A stretch of 60,000 bases of DNA. Source: Antedon mediterranea. Lineage: Eukaryota > Echinodermata > Crinoidea > Comatulida > Antedonidae. The stretch lies in assembly GCF_964355755.1 (NCBI RefSeq), contig NC_092673.1, positions 20,219,001 to 20,279,000 on the forward strand, read 5' to 3'. Shown piece by piece: positions 46,593-56,908 of the stretch (positions are counted from its first letter, which is position 1; each line of letters opens with the position of its first letter). Below the pieces are notes generated by a model. It was not told the DNA's origin, ran no database searches, and was given only the letters and a program-made list of their open reading frames with translations. Position numbers and translations under genes: made by a program.

Positions 46593-48060
46593 AGGCTGGT
46601 TTCCTGTCGACGTAAGAAGTCGAATTTTGCAACGACTCTTGCGTTTCATACGTTTCTTACGTCTCTTACGAAAGTTGAGAAAAAATTGACGTCGTTGACG
46701 TTAGTCAAGATCGTGTCAGGCCGCAGAGAAACATCTGTAGTTATTCTGCTCCCGAAAGTTGAAATTTTGGCTGTGAAACACACGTCGTATGCTTACGTCG
46801 ATTTTAGTGTTGTTACGAAAGTTGAAATTTTTTTCTTTCGTCGGTCAGATTTATGACGTATTTGAAACAACATCTATGATTGGTGTTTCTTTTTAGAGCG
46901 GGTTTTATCATTTTTCGCGCGAAATGTTGAATGTTGTTATTGTACCTGTAGCTACTCAGTGTCAGTGCAGCACACCAACATATTATTTTTAGTAGATAGG
47001 CTAGGCCCTAGTATTAGTAATAATACTTAATTAATACTGTACTAATAGGAATGGATTTGACCAAAATATAATCAAACTAGCCTAGGAGCCAGGCTAATAG
47101 GCTAGGCCTATGCACTATTGTATGAACCAAAATATGAATTAATTATTCTGGCCTTAGTAGGCCTAGCCTTAAATAGTTTTCAAAATTAAAAAACGGCAAA
47201 TCATTTCGGGATTCCTATTATTATTAGACTTACCTATGGGCCCAGGCATACCGTACTCTAATCGAGCATGAGATAGTACTAACGCAGTAAGATACCCATT
47301 ATTTACCTATAATAAGAATAAATTTGACAAAACAATATAAATTTGACAAAATCAAGCAAACATTTTTTTTTAAAGTTACATAATAATATTATATTGCTTA
47401 CAAGGGCTTTCTATATCTTATCTTGTTGCAAATGTTCATTTTCGCGACGTTTCTACCGACAAATAGAACAGAAGAATGTCGGTTTCAATGCGGATTGTTT
47501 ATTGCACGTCCATAAATAAGAGTATTATATTTTGATATGAGTTGTAAACTCCCTGATTAGAACAATATTATATTGAAACTACTGTGCATTTGTAAAGTAT
47601 GTACATTGTACAACATCGTAAAGTGGGCTAAAATTGTAGTAGTACGGTAAATACATACAAATGTTATTGTCCGGCTATATTTCACTGTAAGGTCATACAC
47701 ATTACGTCATAACTCTTGTCGCTCATTGGTTGCTTGTTACGATTGCGCTTACGTCTCTTGCGAAAGTTGACTTCAAGTCAACTTTCGTAAGAAACGTAAG
47801 AAACGTGACGCAAGGGCGTTCATTCAAGCGTAGGATCAAAAATCCCGGTTTCTTGTAAAATCGGAAGAAAACGTCGTAACGCAACAATTGTTAGGTCATC
47901 GGTTTCCTGTAAAATCGTTTGTCGTTACCATTTTTCTTACGTTACGTCGATTTTATAAATTTTCGATCGTAATCGGTTTCCTGTAAAATCCGCATTTCTT
48001 ACGACAAATCGACGTAGTCGCAACAAAAGTGATGTTCTTACGTCGACAGGAAACCAGCCT
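46593..48060. mobile_element. Harbinger-type non-autonomous element with TAA duplication
   Basis: The 1468-bp element starts AGGCTGGTTTCCTGTCGACG and ends with its exact reverse complement; the TIR is about 26 bp and perfect. TAA flanks both ends (46590-46592 and 48061-48063), the 3-bp duplication typical of PIF/Harbinger. Subterminal CTTACGTCTCTTRCGAAAGTTGA blocks and three GGTTTCCTGTAAAATCG-like repeats near the right end may be transposase sites. No transposase frame is present. Confidence 0.8.
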
Positions 48061-48063
48061 TAA

Positions 48064-48389
48064 CAGTCCTTCTGCACACCCTGATTTCCTTTTGGTTGAC
48101 GCGTACACGGTACTCCCTCCCTCGCTTTTCCAAAAGGATAAATCAGAGTCATAGGGCGCATGAGTTTATACTACAGTGTTTTAAGACTTTGTAATTAGTT
48201 ACGGTTTTTAGTTTATTCATATATAAATAAGTTTATGTGTATGTTTTAGTTCAATAACTAGGTTCTGCACAGGGCAGGATGTTTCCTGCACAGGGCAGGA
48301 GAGCGGGACCTACAAATACACACCCATTGGTATATGTTGAAGTTTGGATTGGTCATCCCACTAACAACTTTGTTTATTCGACTGTCCAT
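48064..48389. other. Spacer with short direct repeats
   Basis: TTCTGCACAGGGCAGGA occurs twice in close succession near 48262-48300 with small changes. ACACCCATTGGTATATGTTGAAG at about 48320-48342 recurs at about 50076-50098, on the other side of the CR1-like fragment. Confidence 0.5.
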
Positions 48390-49780
48390 GGAGGAAATTT
48401 AGTGTAGCCATGAACTGTCCGTTCGACCGTATTAGTCACCAGGTACTAATCAGTAAGATGATATCAATTGGTGTCAGGAAATCTATCATCCCGTGGTTCT
48501 GTAGCTTCCTAACTTGTAAAGAACAAAGAGTGCTCTATGGTAGCGCTATTTCCAGTTGGACATCTATATTTTGCGGTGTTCCACAAGGAACGAAATCTGG
48601 CCCAAGCCTTTTTCAAGTAATGGTCAATGACTCGGCATCAGATTGCATTACAAGGTGGAAATTTGTCGACCATCTAACCTTCGCTGATATCTCAAAAAAT
48701 AACTGTCAGGACTCTATTCAATCGTACTTTAGTAATTTAGAGGAATGGTGTAAAATAAATAACATGTCCCTTAACCCTAATAAGTGTAAATCAGTGGAGA
48801 TTAACTTTTGCAAAACTCCTGGTTACTATGATTTACTGACTAATAATGGAGTCCAAGTTGAGACTGTTAAACAATTGAAGCTTTTAGGTGTAACTATCCA
48901 AGATAACCTTAAGTGGGATACACACATTGGTGAGATCGTTAGCAAGGCCAATAAAGCCATGCATATTGTGTCGGTACTTAAAAGGTTTGGTGCACCAGAA
49001 GATCAGTTAATTAAGATTTATAAATCTTTCATACGCCCCATAATTGAATATGCTTGTCCAACCTGGCACTCCTCCCTGACTTCCGAATTAAGCTTTGACC
49101 TGGAATCGGTCCAGAAGAGGTTTTTAAGAATTTTACTAGGGAGGAGGTACTATTCGTACACTGCAGCCCTAAAGAAATTTTCTCTTGATAGGCTCTGTGA
49201 CCGTCGTCTCCAGCTTGTTCTGAAGTTTGGGAGGAGTGTCCATGAAACATTTAGTAATATTATCCCCAATACCCGTGCTGAAGCGACAGGTAGATCTCTC
49301 AGAAACGCAAACAAAATATCCCAAATTAAATGTAGAACAGAAAGATTTAAGAAATCCACACTCCCATTCCTGATTAACAATGACCTTATAGTGCAATAAT
49401 ATATATATATGAAATTCTTAATTTTGATAGGCCTACGGATAATTAATAATTTTACTCGCAGTTTTTAAATTTGTAATTGTATATTCTTTATTTTTTTTGT
49501 TATGAATTTATGTGTATATATATATTTTTATATTAGATGGTTGTGTAATTTTGCTCGTTTTTGATATATATCTTTGTAAATTTGTAATTGTATATTCTTT
49601 TTTTTTTTTTTTAATGCATTTTGTATATATATATATATATTTTTATATTGGATGTTTGTGTAAATCTTGCTCGTTTTTGATATACTTTTTATGTTTATGT
49701 TACTGGACGCAATTCAGTTTTGTACTGCCATGTCTTTGTTTTTAATAAACCAGAATAAATAAATAAAAAAAAATAAAAAA
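48390..49780 (+). pseudogene. CR1-like LINE fragment (RT to 3' end)
   Basis: The frame 48410-49399 starts inside the reverse transcriptase (PFDRISHQVLISKM) and continues through WTSIFCGVPQGTKSGPSLF. The catalytic box reads KFVDHLTFAD where YVDD is expected, so one catalytic Asp appears changed to His. The C-terminal part follows: LNPNKCKSVEINF, LLGVTIQDNLKW and RPIIEYACPTWH. The 3' UTR (49400-49780) contains two related TTGTAATTGTATATTCTTTT blocks and TATATATA runs, and ends in AATAAATAAATAAAAA. 5' truncated and probably inactive. Confidence 0.75.
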
Positions 49781-50425
49781 CTGCCTCAAAAAGTACTCCC
49801 TTTCCATCTCGTTAAAAAATGTTGTTGCTCCCTAATTTATTTATATTTATTTATTGATTTTTTATTTTCAATCTTTTGACAATAAAAAACAAAAAAGTCT
49901 GTCGAGGTAAAATAAAAGTTTAAAAAACTGTCATCAAAAGATGTGCTTAACCAAACCCACGTCAACAATACATATCAACAAACAAAATTCAATACAAAAC
50001 AAATTTACGAACAAACTTCCATCCAGTTTAAATATAAATCAACGAGCGCCATACGTTTTAAACTTTACATCAACTACACCCATTGGTATATGTTGAAGCT
50101 TGGACTAGATATGCCACCACTAACCATAAATAAATGTACAAAGTAAATTCAGTATAATATATTTTATTTATTTTTGACAACTATCTTGACAAAATTTAAT
50201 TATGTTATACGGTATTTATTCTATTCAAAGTGTGTCATCCTTTGTAAATGTCATTAGCTTCTGTCGGAACAATGGGTTTCTTTTCTTTGATCATGTAGAT
50301 TTCCAATTTCAATCCATTTCTATATGTCTAATCTGCAATCATTAATTTCCGTTCAACAAAATAAAGGTTTTAAGTTGTAACTTTCTTGGTAATTACATCC
50401 ATTATCATTTGTTTTGTCGAGCGTT
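49781..50425. other. AT-rich spacer, no gene seen
   Basis: Contains the second copy of the ACACCCATTGGTATATGTTG repeat (about 50076). No coding frame or RNA gene could be supported. Confidence 0.4.
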
Positions 50426-50917
50426 ATGGTTGATTTAGAGGAAATAGTTTTAGCATACATTGAATATAAAATGACGGGGTTAGTTGTTTTGGATTCACCC
50501 ATCCTCCAGAGTACTATTCGTGCTTGTAAAGAGTTGGAAAACAATTTTAATGTGTTAGAATTGTGTAAAGATATTTCTTTGGAAGCGCTGTATTGTGTAT
50601 TAGAACAAATGATGAGCGATAGAAAAATAAACGTCGGCAGACTTGTGACAGGACTCGTTGTATGTACATGTGTTGCGACACAATGTGACACAGAATTGCA
50701 GTTAGAAAATGTAAAACGTGTCTCCTGTAGATTTTTCAAGGAAAAGTTTTCGTTATTTGAACTTCGTAATGACGATGAGTCGGTTAGTATGTTTCGTTTT
50801 TTGTTCGTGGGTAGTTTAACAAATATTCTTAAATTATTCATTTTATTTATAATGCGCGTGTTTTGTTTACTAATTATTTTTATTTATTATTTTCGTTCAG
50901 AATTTATCTCTGTGTAG
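50426..50917 (+). CDS. Possible Bcl-2-like membrane-anchored protein
   Basis: 163 codons from ATG 50426. The N-terminal LEEIVLAYIEYKM resembles a BH4-type helix. STIRACKELENNF (about 29-41) fits a BH3-like pattern (L-x3-G/A-x-x-E). DRKINVGRLVTGLV (about 65-78) fits BH1 (NWGR), with V for W. A BH2-like region is weak. The C-terminus (about 127-156) is a strongly hydrophobic helix, as in tail-anchored Bcl-2 proteins, followed by RSEF. If correct, it would regulate apoptosis at the outer mitochondrial membrane. No intron is seen; many Bcl-2 genes have an intron near BH2, so a retrocopy or virus-like origin is conceivable. The call rests on short motifs only. Confidence 0.4.
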   Translation: MVDLEEIVLAYIEYKMTGLVVLDSPILQSTIRACKELENNFNVLELCKDISLEALYCVLEQMMSDRKINVGRLVTGLVVCTCVATQCDTELQLENVKRVSCRFFKEKFSLFELRNDDESVSMFRFLFVGSLTNILKLFILFIMRVFCLLIIFIYYFRSEFISV

Positions 50918-52099
50918 GAAGGGAGATGTTTTTTTTCAAAGCAGTGGCATTTTTAGTGACTGGTATGGTGTTAACGCTTGTTTTTCGTTGAATGTCTTCA
51001 GATGTTTCCTCTAGTCATCAAAACAAATTATTATGAACACCATATTGTATTGATCTCTCTAATTAATTTTAGATGTGTTATCATTAATATCTAAAATGTA
51101 TATTTCTCAATAATAAGCATTTACTTTATAAATTTGGTAAAAATACATTTATAATATTCCTTCTTATTGAAAGTGTCGTTACAAACCGTGCGTCTCAAAT
51201 TTGTTTCATTTTGTGTGCGTTTTTATATCAGTACGTATTGTGTCTTTCTTAAAAGATTTAAAATTGAAAACACGTATAAAATGAAATTCATTTTGAAATA
51301 AAGAAATTGTATTTAAATTTAATAAGTCTATGCTTTATACATTTTGTATGTTTATTTTTGTAATATTACCTATATATAAAATATAACTACTGTTAAAAAT
51401 ACTACTGTTTAAAAATAAAAAATAAAAAGTAAACAGAATATTTTTAATCACAATCATTTAATATGTATGTTTGCATTTACATTTAACAAATTCAAAAACT
51501 TCATACACGAGTTAAACAACACGCAAAGATCAAATTTCATTTTTGTTGTTGATGTTAAAAACAAAATGTATTTCAATACACATTCTATTGTAATACACTT
51601 TACAAAATATAATTTTTAATCGCAATCATTATTATGTATGTTTGCAATTACATTTAACAAATTCAAAAACTTGTTTTTTTTTTTTGTTTTTTTTTTGGTA
51701 TAAATAAATTAGAAAAACATCATACACGAATTAAACAACACGCAAAGATAAAATTTCATTTTTTGTTGTTGATGTTAAAAACAAAATGTATTTCAATACA
51801 CATTCTACTTTAACAGAAAAGAAAAAATTAAGTAAAGTCAAGAAATAAACTTATCATGAATTAAAATAGGAAAACTACTTTTACAAATTTACACTGACAT
51901 AAATTAAGTCAAAACATAATTAATTTATTTTATTAAACAAATTTATTGCAATACACTTTACAAACATAATAATAATAAAAATTCAACAGAAAATAAAACA
52001 AATTAAATTAATTCGAAAAATAAATTTACCATGAATTAAAATAGGGTAACTACTTTGACAAATTTATAAAAAATAAATATTAAGTGAGATTTTGGTTTA
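50918..52099. repeat. AT-rich region with dispersed direct repeats
   Basis: A block with AACACGCAAAGATCAAATTTC, TTGTTGTTGATGTTAAAAAC and GTATTTCAATACACATTCTA recurs at about 51510-51600 and 51730-51812. It recurs again in altered form at about 56710-56800, beyond the LINE. GTATGTTTGCATTTACATTTAACAAATTC appears twice (about 51465 and 51637). No gene was seen. Confidence 0.6.
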
Positions 52100-52351
52100 C
52101 GGTTTATTTTGTTAGGATTAGTTGTTGTTATTTTTTCCAGTCCGATTCCTCGTACCATGCTACCAACTATTTCAAAATTGACTTCCTTTGATTTTTGGAA
52201 ATCTAGAGTCAAACCTTTGATTTTGCAAACAGTTTGTCTGAATCAAATTTTATACACGTTATTTTTCCAAATCCATTTTCCATTGTTCATCAATAGCACT
52301 TACAAGTACCCAGTTTTGTTTGAATTTACGTTGAATGGTTGTGTGTAATGT

Positions 52352-52996
52352 ATGAAACAACTTAACGATATGAATACAGTTTTAAACGATAAAATGGATA
52401 GGATAGCTTCTGATTTCGCTTCAATTAAAGGAGATATGTCGAAAGGATTTGACAGGCTTACTAAAAAAATAACTGATTTGGAAGAAGAAAATATAAGACT
52501 AAAAAACACAAACAAAGTTATAACTACACAACTAGATAAACTAGAAGCTGAAAGTCGTCGTAATAACATCATTATTTATGATATCCCTGAAGATGATAGA
52601 AATGAAACGTGGCTTGACTGCGAACGAAAGGTAAAGGATTATATAACAACAAATTTAGAAATCGAAGAGGTCGCTTTCGAGAGAGCGCATAGATTGCACA
52701 GCAAAAGTAACCCACGACCAATCATAGCAAAACTTACTAGCTACAAACAAAAAGATGAAATAATGTCCAAAAATAGAGCACTCAAAAGGAAAATGACTGG
52801 AAATAAATCAAAAATTAACATGGGTGAAGATTATACTTTCAGAGTCCGTAAAATTAGAAAAGGCCTACAACCAAGGATACAACAAGCAATCAAAAACAAC
52901 GATCGTTTTCGGCTCAGATATGATAAGCTGTTTATAGGCGACGAAGTTTATACATTCAACGTAGAAGACAACAAAATCATAAACCTCACAAAATAG
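52352..52996 (+). CDS. LINE ORF1 protein (L1 ORF1p-like RNA-binding protein)
   Basis: 214 codons from ATG 52352 to TAG at 52994-52996. Residues 1-70 look like a coiled coil (heptad-like spacing in MNTVLNDKMDRIASDF and LEEENIRLKNTNK). SRRNNIIIYDIPE begins an RRM-like domain, with FERAHRL and RPIIAKLTSYKQKDEIM following. A basic C-terminal domain (RVRKIRKGLQPR) comes last. This order matches L1-type ORF1p, which trimerises and coats element RNA in the cytoplasm. The downstream endonuclease frame continues in phase after the stop codon. Confidence 0.75.
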   Translation: MKQLNDMNTVLNDKMDRIASDFASIKGDMSKGFDRLTKKITDLEEENIRLKNTNKVITTQLDKLEAESRRNNIIIYDIPEDDRNETWLDCERKVKDYITTNLEIEEVAFERAHRLHSKSNPRPIIAKLTSYKQKDEIMSKNRALKRKMTGNKSKINMGEDYTFRVRKIRKGLQPRIQQAIKNNDRFRLRYDKLFIGDEVYTFNVEDNKIINLTK

Positions 52997-54262
52997 GGTT
53001 TTGGCCGTGGTCCTAATGAAGAACAATCTGAACCATTTTTGAAAGTCACTAAACACATTGATTGTATTTCTTGGAATATTAACGGTATTAATAACAAATT
53101 CGCTGATTCTGACTTTATTGAGTATGTTAACAAATTTGACATAATTTGTTTTAGTGAAACATGGGATAAATATCGGAACGATTACAATATTGAAGGTTTT
53201 ACTTGCATATCAAAATTACCAGATAAAACAAGTCGACATGGAAGAAATAGTGGAGGCGTAATGGTATATTATAAATTAAATCTCGTCGTTGAAGAACTGC
53301 CAAGTGCATCGAATAACATTATTTGGTTAAGGATTACTCTATCCCCAACCGACACTGTTGTAATCGGTTTTTTGTATAGACCACCAAGTACATCCAGTTA
53401 CGCGACAACTGACTTTTTTGACATTTTATCTAACGAATATTTGCATTACAGCTCCCAAATATCAGACATAGTATATGTAGTTGGCGACTTTAATGGTAGA
53501 ACTGGTTCGGAGGACGATTACATATCTGCTGACGAAAATGACACATGGAACAATAATCTATTTCTGGAAGACAACATCCGGATTGAAAGTAGAACGAATT
53601 CTGATTGTATACTAAATTGCTACGGTAAAGATATATTAGAATTTTGCAAAGAAACTGGTATGCGAATCACAAATGGTAGAATTGATAAAGAATCATCCAG
53701 TGGTTTTACATTTATCAGTTCACAAGGTAAAAGTGTATGTGATTACCTTCTTACTAACTCAAACAACTTTAAACTAATATCTTATTTAAGAATTGATGAC
53801 CGTGTTGAATCGGATCATATGCCAATTGCCTTTAGTATTCAATTCAAAGACAAAGAACACACCAAAATGATTGTCAATGAAGATAACACGTTTACCCAGA
53901 GTACGTTCAAATGGTCCAACAGTTACATTAATGCATCCAAAGTCAGATGGGAACATGATATCATTGAAACTATTGATAATGATTTTATGAATGCTATCTC
54001 TGAAAATAAAATTGATGAGGCAGTTTCACATTTATGTAAAATTTTTGAATACGTATGTAAAGGAATTAAGTATACACAAACAAGTAAGTCTTCAACTTCT
54101 ACAAAACGAAACGAATGGTTTGATAAAGATTGTAAGAACCTTAAAATGCAGGTTAAACAATCATTAAAAAGATTTAGAATTATGCGCACTCAACCTTTTT
54201 TAAATAATTATATTCAGATAAAAAAGCAATATAAATCGCTATTAAAATGCAAAAAAAAATAA
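52997..54262 (+). CDS. LINE ORF2 part 1: APE-type endonuclease
   Basis: The frame is open from the codon after ORF1's UAG. No AUG occurs until 53261, which would remove the catalytic NING and ETW motifs. Endonuclease motifs: SWNINGI (Asn), CFSETW (Glu), GDFNGRTG (Asp/Asn) and ESDHMPI (His). It makes the nick that primes reverse transcription. It ends at TAA 54260-54262 after an A9 run. The RT frame lies one base off and is open across the junction, so part 1 and part 2 probably form one ORF2. Confidence 0.75.
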   Translation, partial: GFGRGPNEEQSEPFLKVTKHIDCISWNINGINNKFADSDFIEYVNKFDIICFSETWDKYRNDYNIEGFTCISKLPDKTSRHGRNSGGVMVYYKLNLVVEELPSASNNIIWLRITLSPTDTVVIGFLYRPPSTSSYATTDFFDILSNEYLHYSSQISDIVYVVGDFNGRTGSEDDYISADENDTWNNNLFLEDNIRIESRTNSDCILNCYGKDILEFCKETGMRITNGRIDKESSSGFTFISSQGKSVCDYLLTNSNNFKLISYLRIDDRVESDHMPIAFSIQFKDKEHTKMIVNEDNTFTQSTFKWSNSYINASKVRWEHDIIETIDNDFMNAISENKIDEAVSHLCKIFEYVCKGIKYTQTSKSSTSTKRNEWFDKDCKNLKMQVKQSLKRFRIMRTQPFLNNYIQIKKQYKSLLKCKKK

Positions 54263-56429
54263 CTTTCATAAAAGAATACGCAAACAAATTATCGATTCAC
54301 TCAATACAAAGGATAGCAAAACGTTTTGGATGAAGTTGAAGACAAAACAGAAATTATCTTGCGAACTTTCTATTAATCAATGTTATATTCATTTTAAGAA
54401 CCTATTTAAAAACGATGAGTCTATTGGTAGCGCTGAGTTGCCAAAAATCACAGAATGCCAACAGAATGAAGACGATGATAATTTAGACCACGACATAACG
54501 GTGGATGAAATAAAAAAAGCATTTAATTCTCAAAATAGTGGAAAAGCTCCCGGCATTGATGGAATGAATTTTGAATTTTTGCTAAACGCCCCCAACATTA
54601 TTTTTGATATTTTAAAAATTCTTTTTAACGCCATATTTTTAGTTGAAAAATTTCCCAAACAATGGGCAACAAGCTTAATCGTTCCAATTTTTAAAAATGG
54701 AGATAAAAACAAACCTGAAAATTATAGAGGTATTTCTTTAATTCCAATCCTAGGAAAAATATTTTTAAATATTCTTAATTCTAGGTTAACACAATTTACA
54801 AATAGTAAAAAGTTAATTCATGAGGAACAAGCAGGCTTTCGTAAGGGATATAGAACGACAGATAATATATTCATTTTAGATACCCTCATCTCTAAATACT
54901 TAGATAAAAAGCGGGGTAGGATTTTTGTTTGTTTTGTTGATCTTAAACGTGCCTTTGACTCTATAAATCATACACTTTTACTACATAAGTTGAAATGTAT
55001 CGGTGTTTCAGGCAGAATGTTACACATAATAAATTCCATATACCAAAACTTATCTGCTCATGTTAAAATTGGCAACAAACTTAGTCCATCTTTTAATTGT
55101 TCGATTGGAGTACAACAAGGTTCTCCGTTGTCGTCTTTACTCTTTAATATTTACATTAATGATTTGAGTGGTATACTTAATCAGGTAAACGATTTCATTC
55201 AAATTGGAGATTGTCATATGAATCATCTTCTTTATGCAGATGACTTAGTGCTTGTTAGTGATACGGTGAAAGGTCTCCAAAAATTAATAAATAAACTTGA
55301 ACTTTATTGTGATACTTGGAAACTTACTGTAAACACTACAAAATCCAAAATTATGGTTTTTAAAAATGGCCGCAATTTAAGGAACATTGAAAAATGGAAG
55401 TATAAAAATATTCAATTAAAAATTGTTAATTCGTATAATTATCTTGGTGTTATTTTTAGTTCAAATGGTGCATGGAACAACTCAATGCAACATAATCAAC
55501 AAAAAGCAAATCAAAGTTTATTCTGCTTAAAATCATTCATTTATCGTAACTTATCTTTTCTTCCAATTAATACATGGAACCATATTTTTGATGTGAAAAT
55601 ACTTCCTATTTTAACGTATGGAAGCGAAATCTGGGGAATGTCAGATAGCACAAACATTATAGAAAAAACACATACTAAATTTTGTAGATATTTATTGCAA
55701 GTTGGAAAAAATGCACCAAATGCCGCTGTTACTTCTGAGTTAGGTAGATTACCACTTTCTTTGGATTGTTTAGTTACAGTTATAAGATTTTGGTTACATA
55801 TTATTACTTTAGATCATGACAGATTCATTTTTAAGTGTTATGAGTTTCAACTTAGAAAAGTTAACCGTAATGAGAATTGTTGGGCACAACAGGTCAAACA
55901 CTTACTCTTTTCTACTGGTTTTGGTTATATATGGTTACAACAATATGTTAATAGTAAAGGTTTATTTTTGAGAGAATTTAAGTTGCGCTTATGTGATATT
56001 GAAAAACAAAAATGCATTCAAAAATTTAGTTTACATAATAAGTTAAGGCTCTTTTCTCTTTATAAAAAAGAAATATGTTTAAGTTATCACTTGACCAACA
56101 TCATTAATTTTAAACAAAGAAGATTATTAACTAAGTTACGTTTAGGGATATTAGAGCTAGAAATTGAAAAGGGCAGATGGGAGGGTGTAGAAAGATATAA
56201 GAGAACGTGTAAATTATGTAAAAAGAACATTGTTGAGGATGAATATCATTTTATTTTGCAATGCACATTTTACAATGATTTAAGAAAAAGTTTTATTCCA
56301 AGATTTATTCGTGTTTTTCCTTCTATTAATAAGCTTTGTTTATTACTTTCCAACACAAATTTTACTTATAATTTAGGAAAATACGTCTACTTTGCTTTTG
56401 AAAGAAGAAACCATTATCTTAAGTTATAG
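54261..56429 (+). CDS. LINE ORF2 part 2: reverse transcriptase and C-terminal zinc motif
   Basis: Open in this frame from the slip at 54252-54260; the first AUG is 54330. Counting from that AUG: GKAPGIDG (about 71), NYRGISLIPILGK (131), EEQAGFRKGYRTTDN (165), VDLKRAFDSIN (203), GVQQGSPLSSLLFN (260) and catalytic YADD (302-305), all intact. A late cysteine cluster (CKLCKK ... YHFILQC) resembles the usual C-terminal zinc motif. There is no RNase H domain. The catalytic residues are intact, so this element may have been active recently. Confidence 0.8.
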   Translation, partial: NFHKRIRKQIIDSLNTKDSKTFWMKLKTKQKLSCELSINQCYIHFKNLFKNDESIGSAELPKITECQQNEDDDNLDHDITVDEIKKAFNSQNSGKAPGIDGMNFEFLLNAPNIIFDILKILFNAIFLVEKFPKQWATSLIVPIFKNGDKNKPENYRGISLIPILGKIFLNILNSRLTQFTNSKKLIHEEQAGFRKGYRTTDNIFILDTLISKYLDKKRGRIFVCFVDLKRAFDSINHTLLLHKLKCIGVSGRMLHIINSIYQNLSAHVKIGNKLSPSFNCSIGVQQGSPLSSLLFNIYINDLSGILNQVNDFIQIGDCHMNHLLYADDLVLVSDTVKGLQKLINKLELYCDTWKLTVNTTKSKIMVFKNGRNLRNIEKWKYKNIQLKIVNSYNYLGVIFSSNGAWNNSMQHNQQKANQSLFCLKSFIYRNLSFLPINTWNHIFDVKILPILTYGSEIWGMSDSTNIIEKTHTKFCRYLLQVGKNAPNAAVTSELGRLPLSLDCLVTVIRFWLHIITLDHDRFIFKCYEFQLRKVNRNENCWAQQVKHLLFSTGFGYIWLQQYVNSKGLFLREFKLRLCDIEKQKCIQKFSLHNKLRLFSLYKKEICLSYHLTNIINFKQRRLLTKLRLGILELEIEKGRWEGVERYKRTCKLCKKNIVEDEYHFILQCTFYNDLRKSFIPRFIRVFPSINKLCLLLSNTNFTYNLGKYVYFAFERRNHYLKL

Positions 56430-56515
56430 TTAATTTTTATTTGTTTGTATTAGGGCCAAAGGCCAATATACTTTGAACCAATAAATTCCCTGAAAAGGGA
56501 AAGAAGAGAAGAGTA

Positions 56516-56908
56516 TTGCTTGTTCAGTCAGTCTTGAACTTGTCTCTTGGTAATATTTAAATCGTCTTTTACATTTTGATAAAGTCGGTCCACACCACAA
56601 AAACTATCAGGATGCTTAGGATCTTAATATACTTTTCTTAAGTACTCATTCATATTCATTACCCTCATTCACCCAAATGAAAATTAAAAAAATAAATCAA
56701 ATACTTAAATAACACGCAAAGATCAAATTTCATTTTCGTTGTTGTTGCTTTTAAAAGAAAAAAACACAACCTTTATTTTAACACACATTCTATTTCAATA
56801 TAATTTATAACCATAATAATAATAAATTTACCGAAAAGAAATAATAATTATATAATTATGTAATATTAATTAAAAAAGTGTTAAGATATTATTTTAAATT
56901 TGTACAAA
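56516..56908. other. Spacer with a copy of the AT-rich repeat
   Basis: AACACGCAAAGATCAAATTTC near 56710 and ACACACATTCTATTTCAATA near 56780 match the repeats at 51510-51812. The LINE therefore sits between related repeats. No gene seen. Confidence 0.5.

Larger units (their letters stand above)
52100..56515 (+). mobile_element. LINE of the I/Jockey supergroup (Nimb-like), near full length
   Basis: It comprises ORF1, an endonuclease frame and a reverse transcriptase frame on the plus strand. A short 3' UTR ends near AATAAATTCCCTGAAAAGGG AAAGAAGAG (about 56480-56513). ORF1 and the endonuclease share one frame and are separated by a single UAG; endonuclease and RT are separated by a one-base slip. 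The 5' border is not defined. The family name rests on RT motif style and the absence of RNase H. Confidence 0.75.

Noticed and set aside
52109-52348. 79-codon frame immediately upstream of and in phase with LINE ORF1
   Set aside because: It begins at a TTG, and the sequence looks like a translated 5' UTR; no ORF1 domain extends into it.
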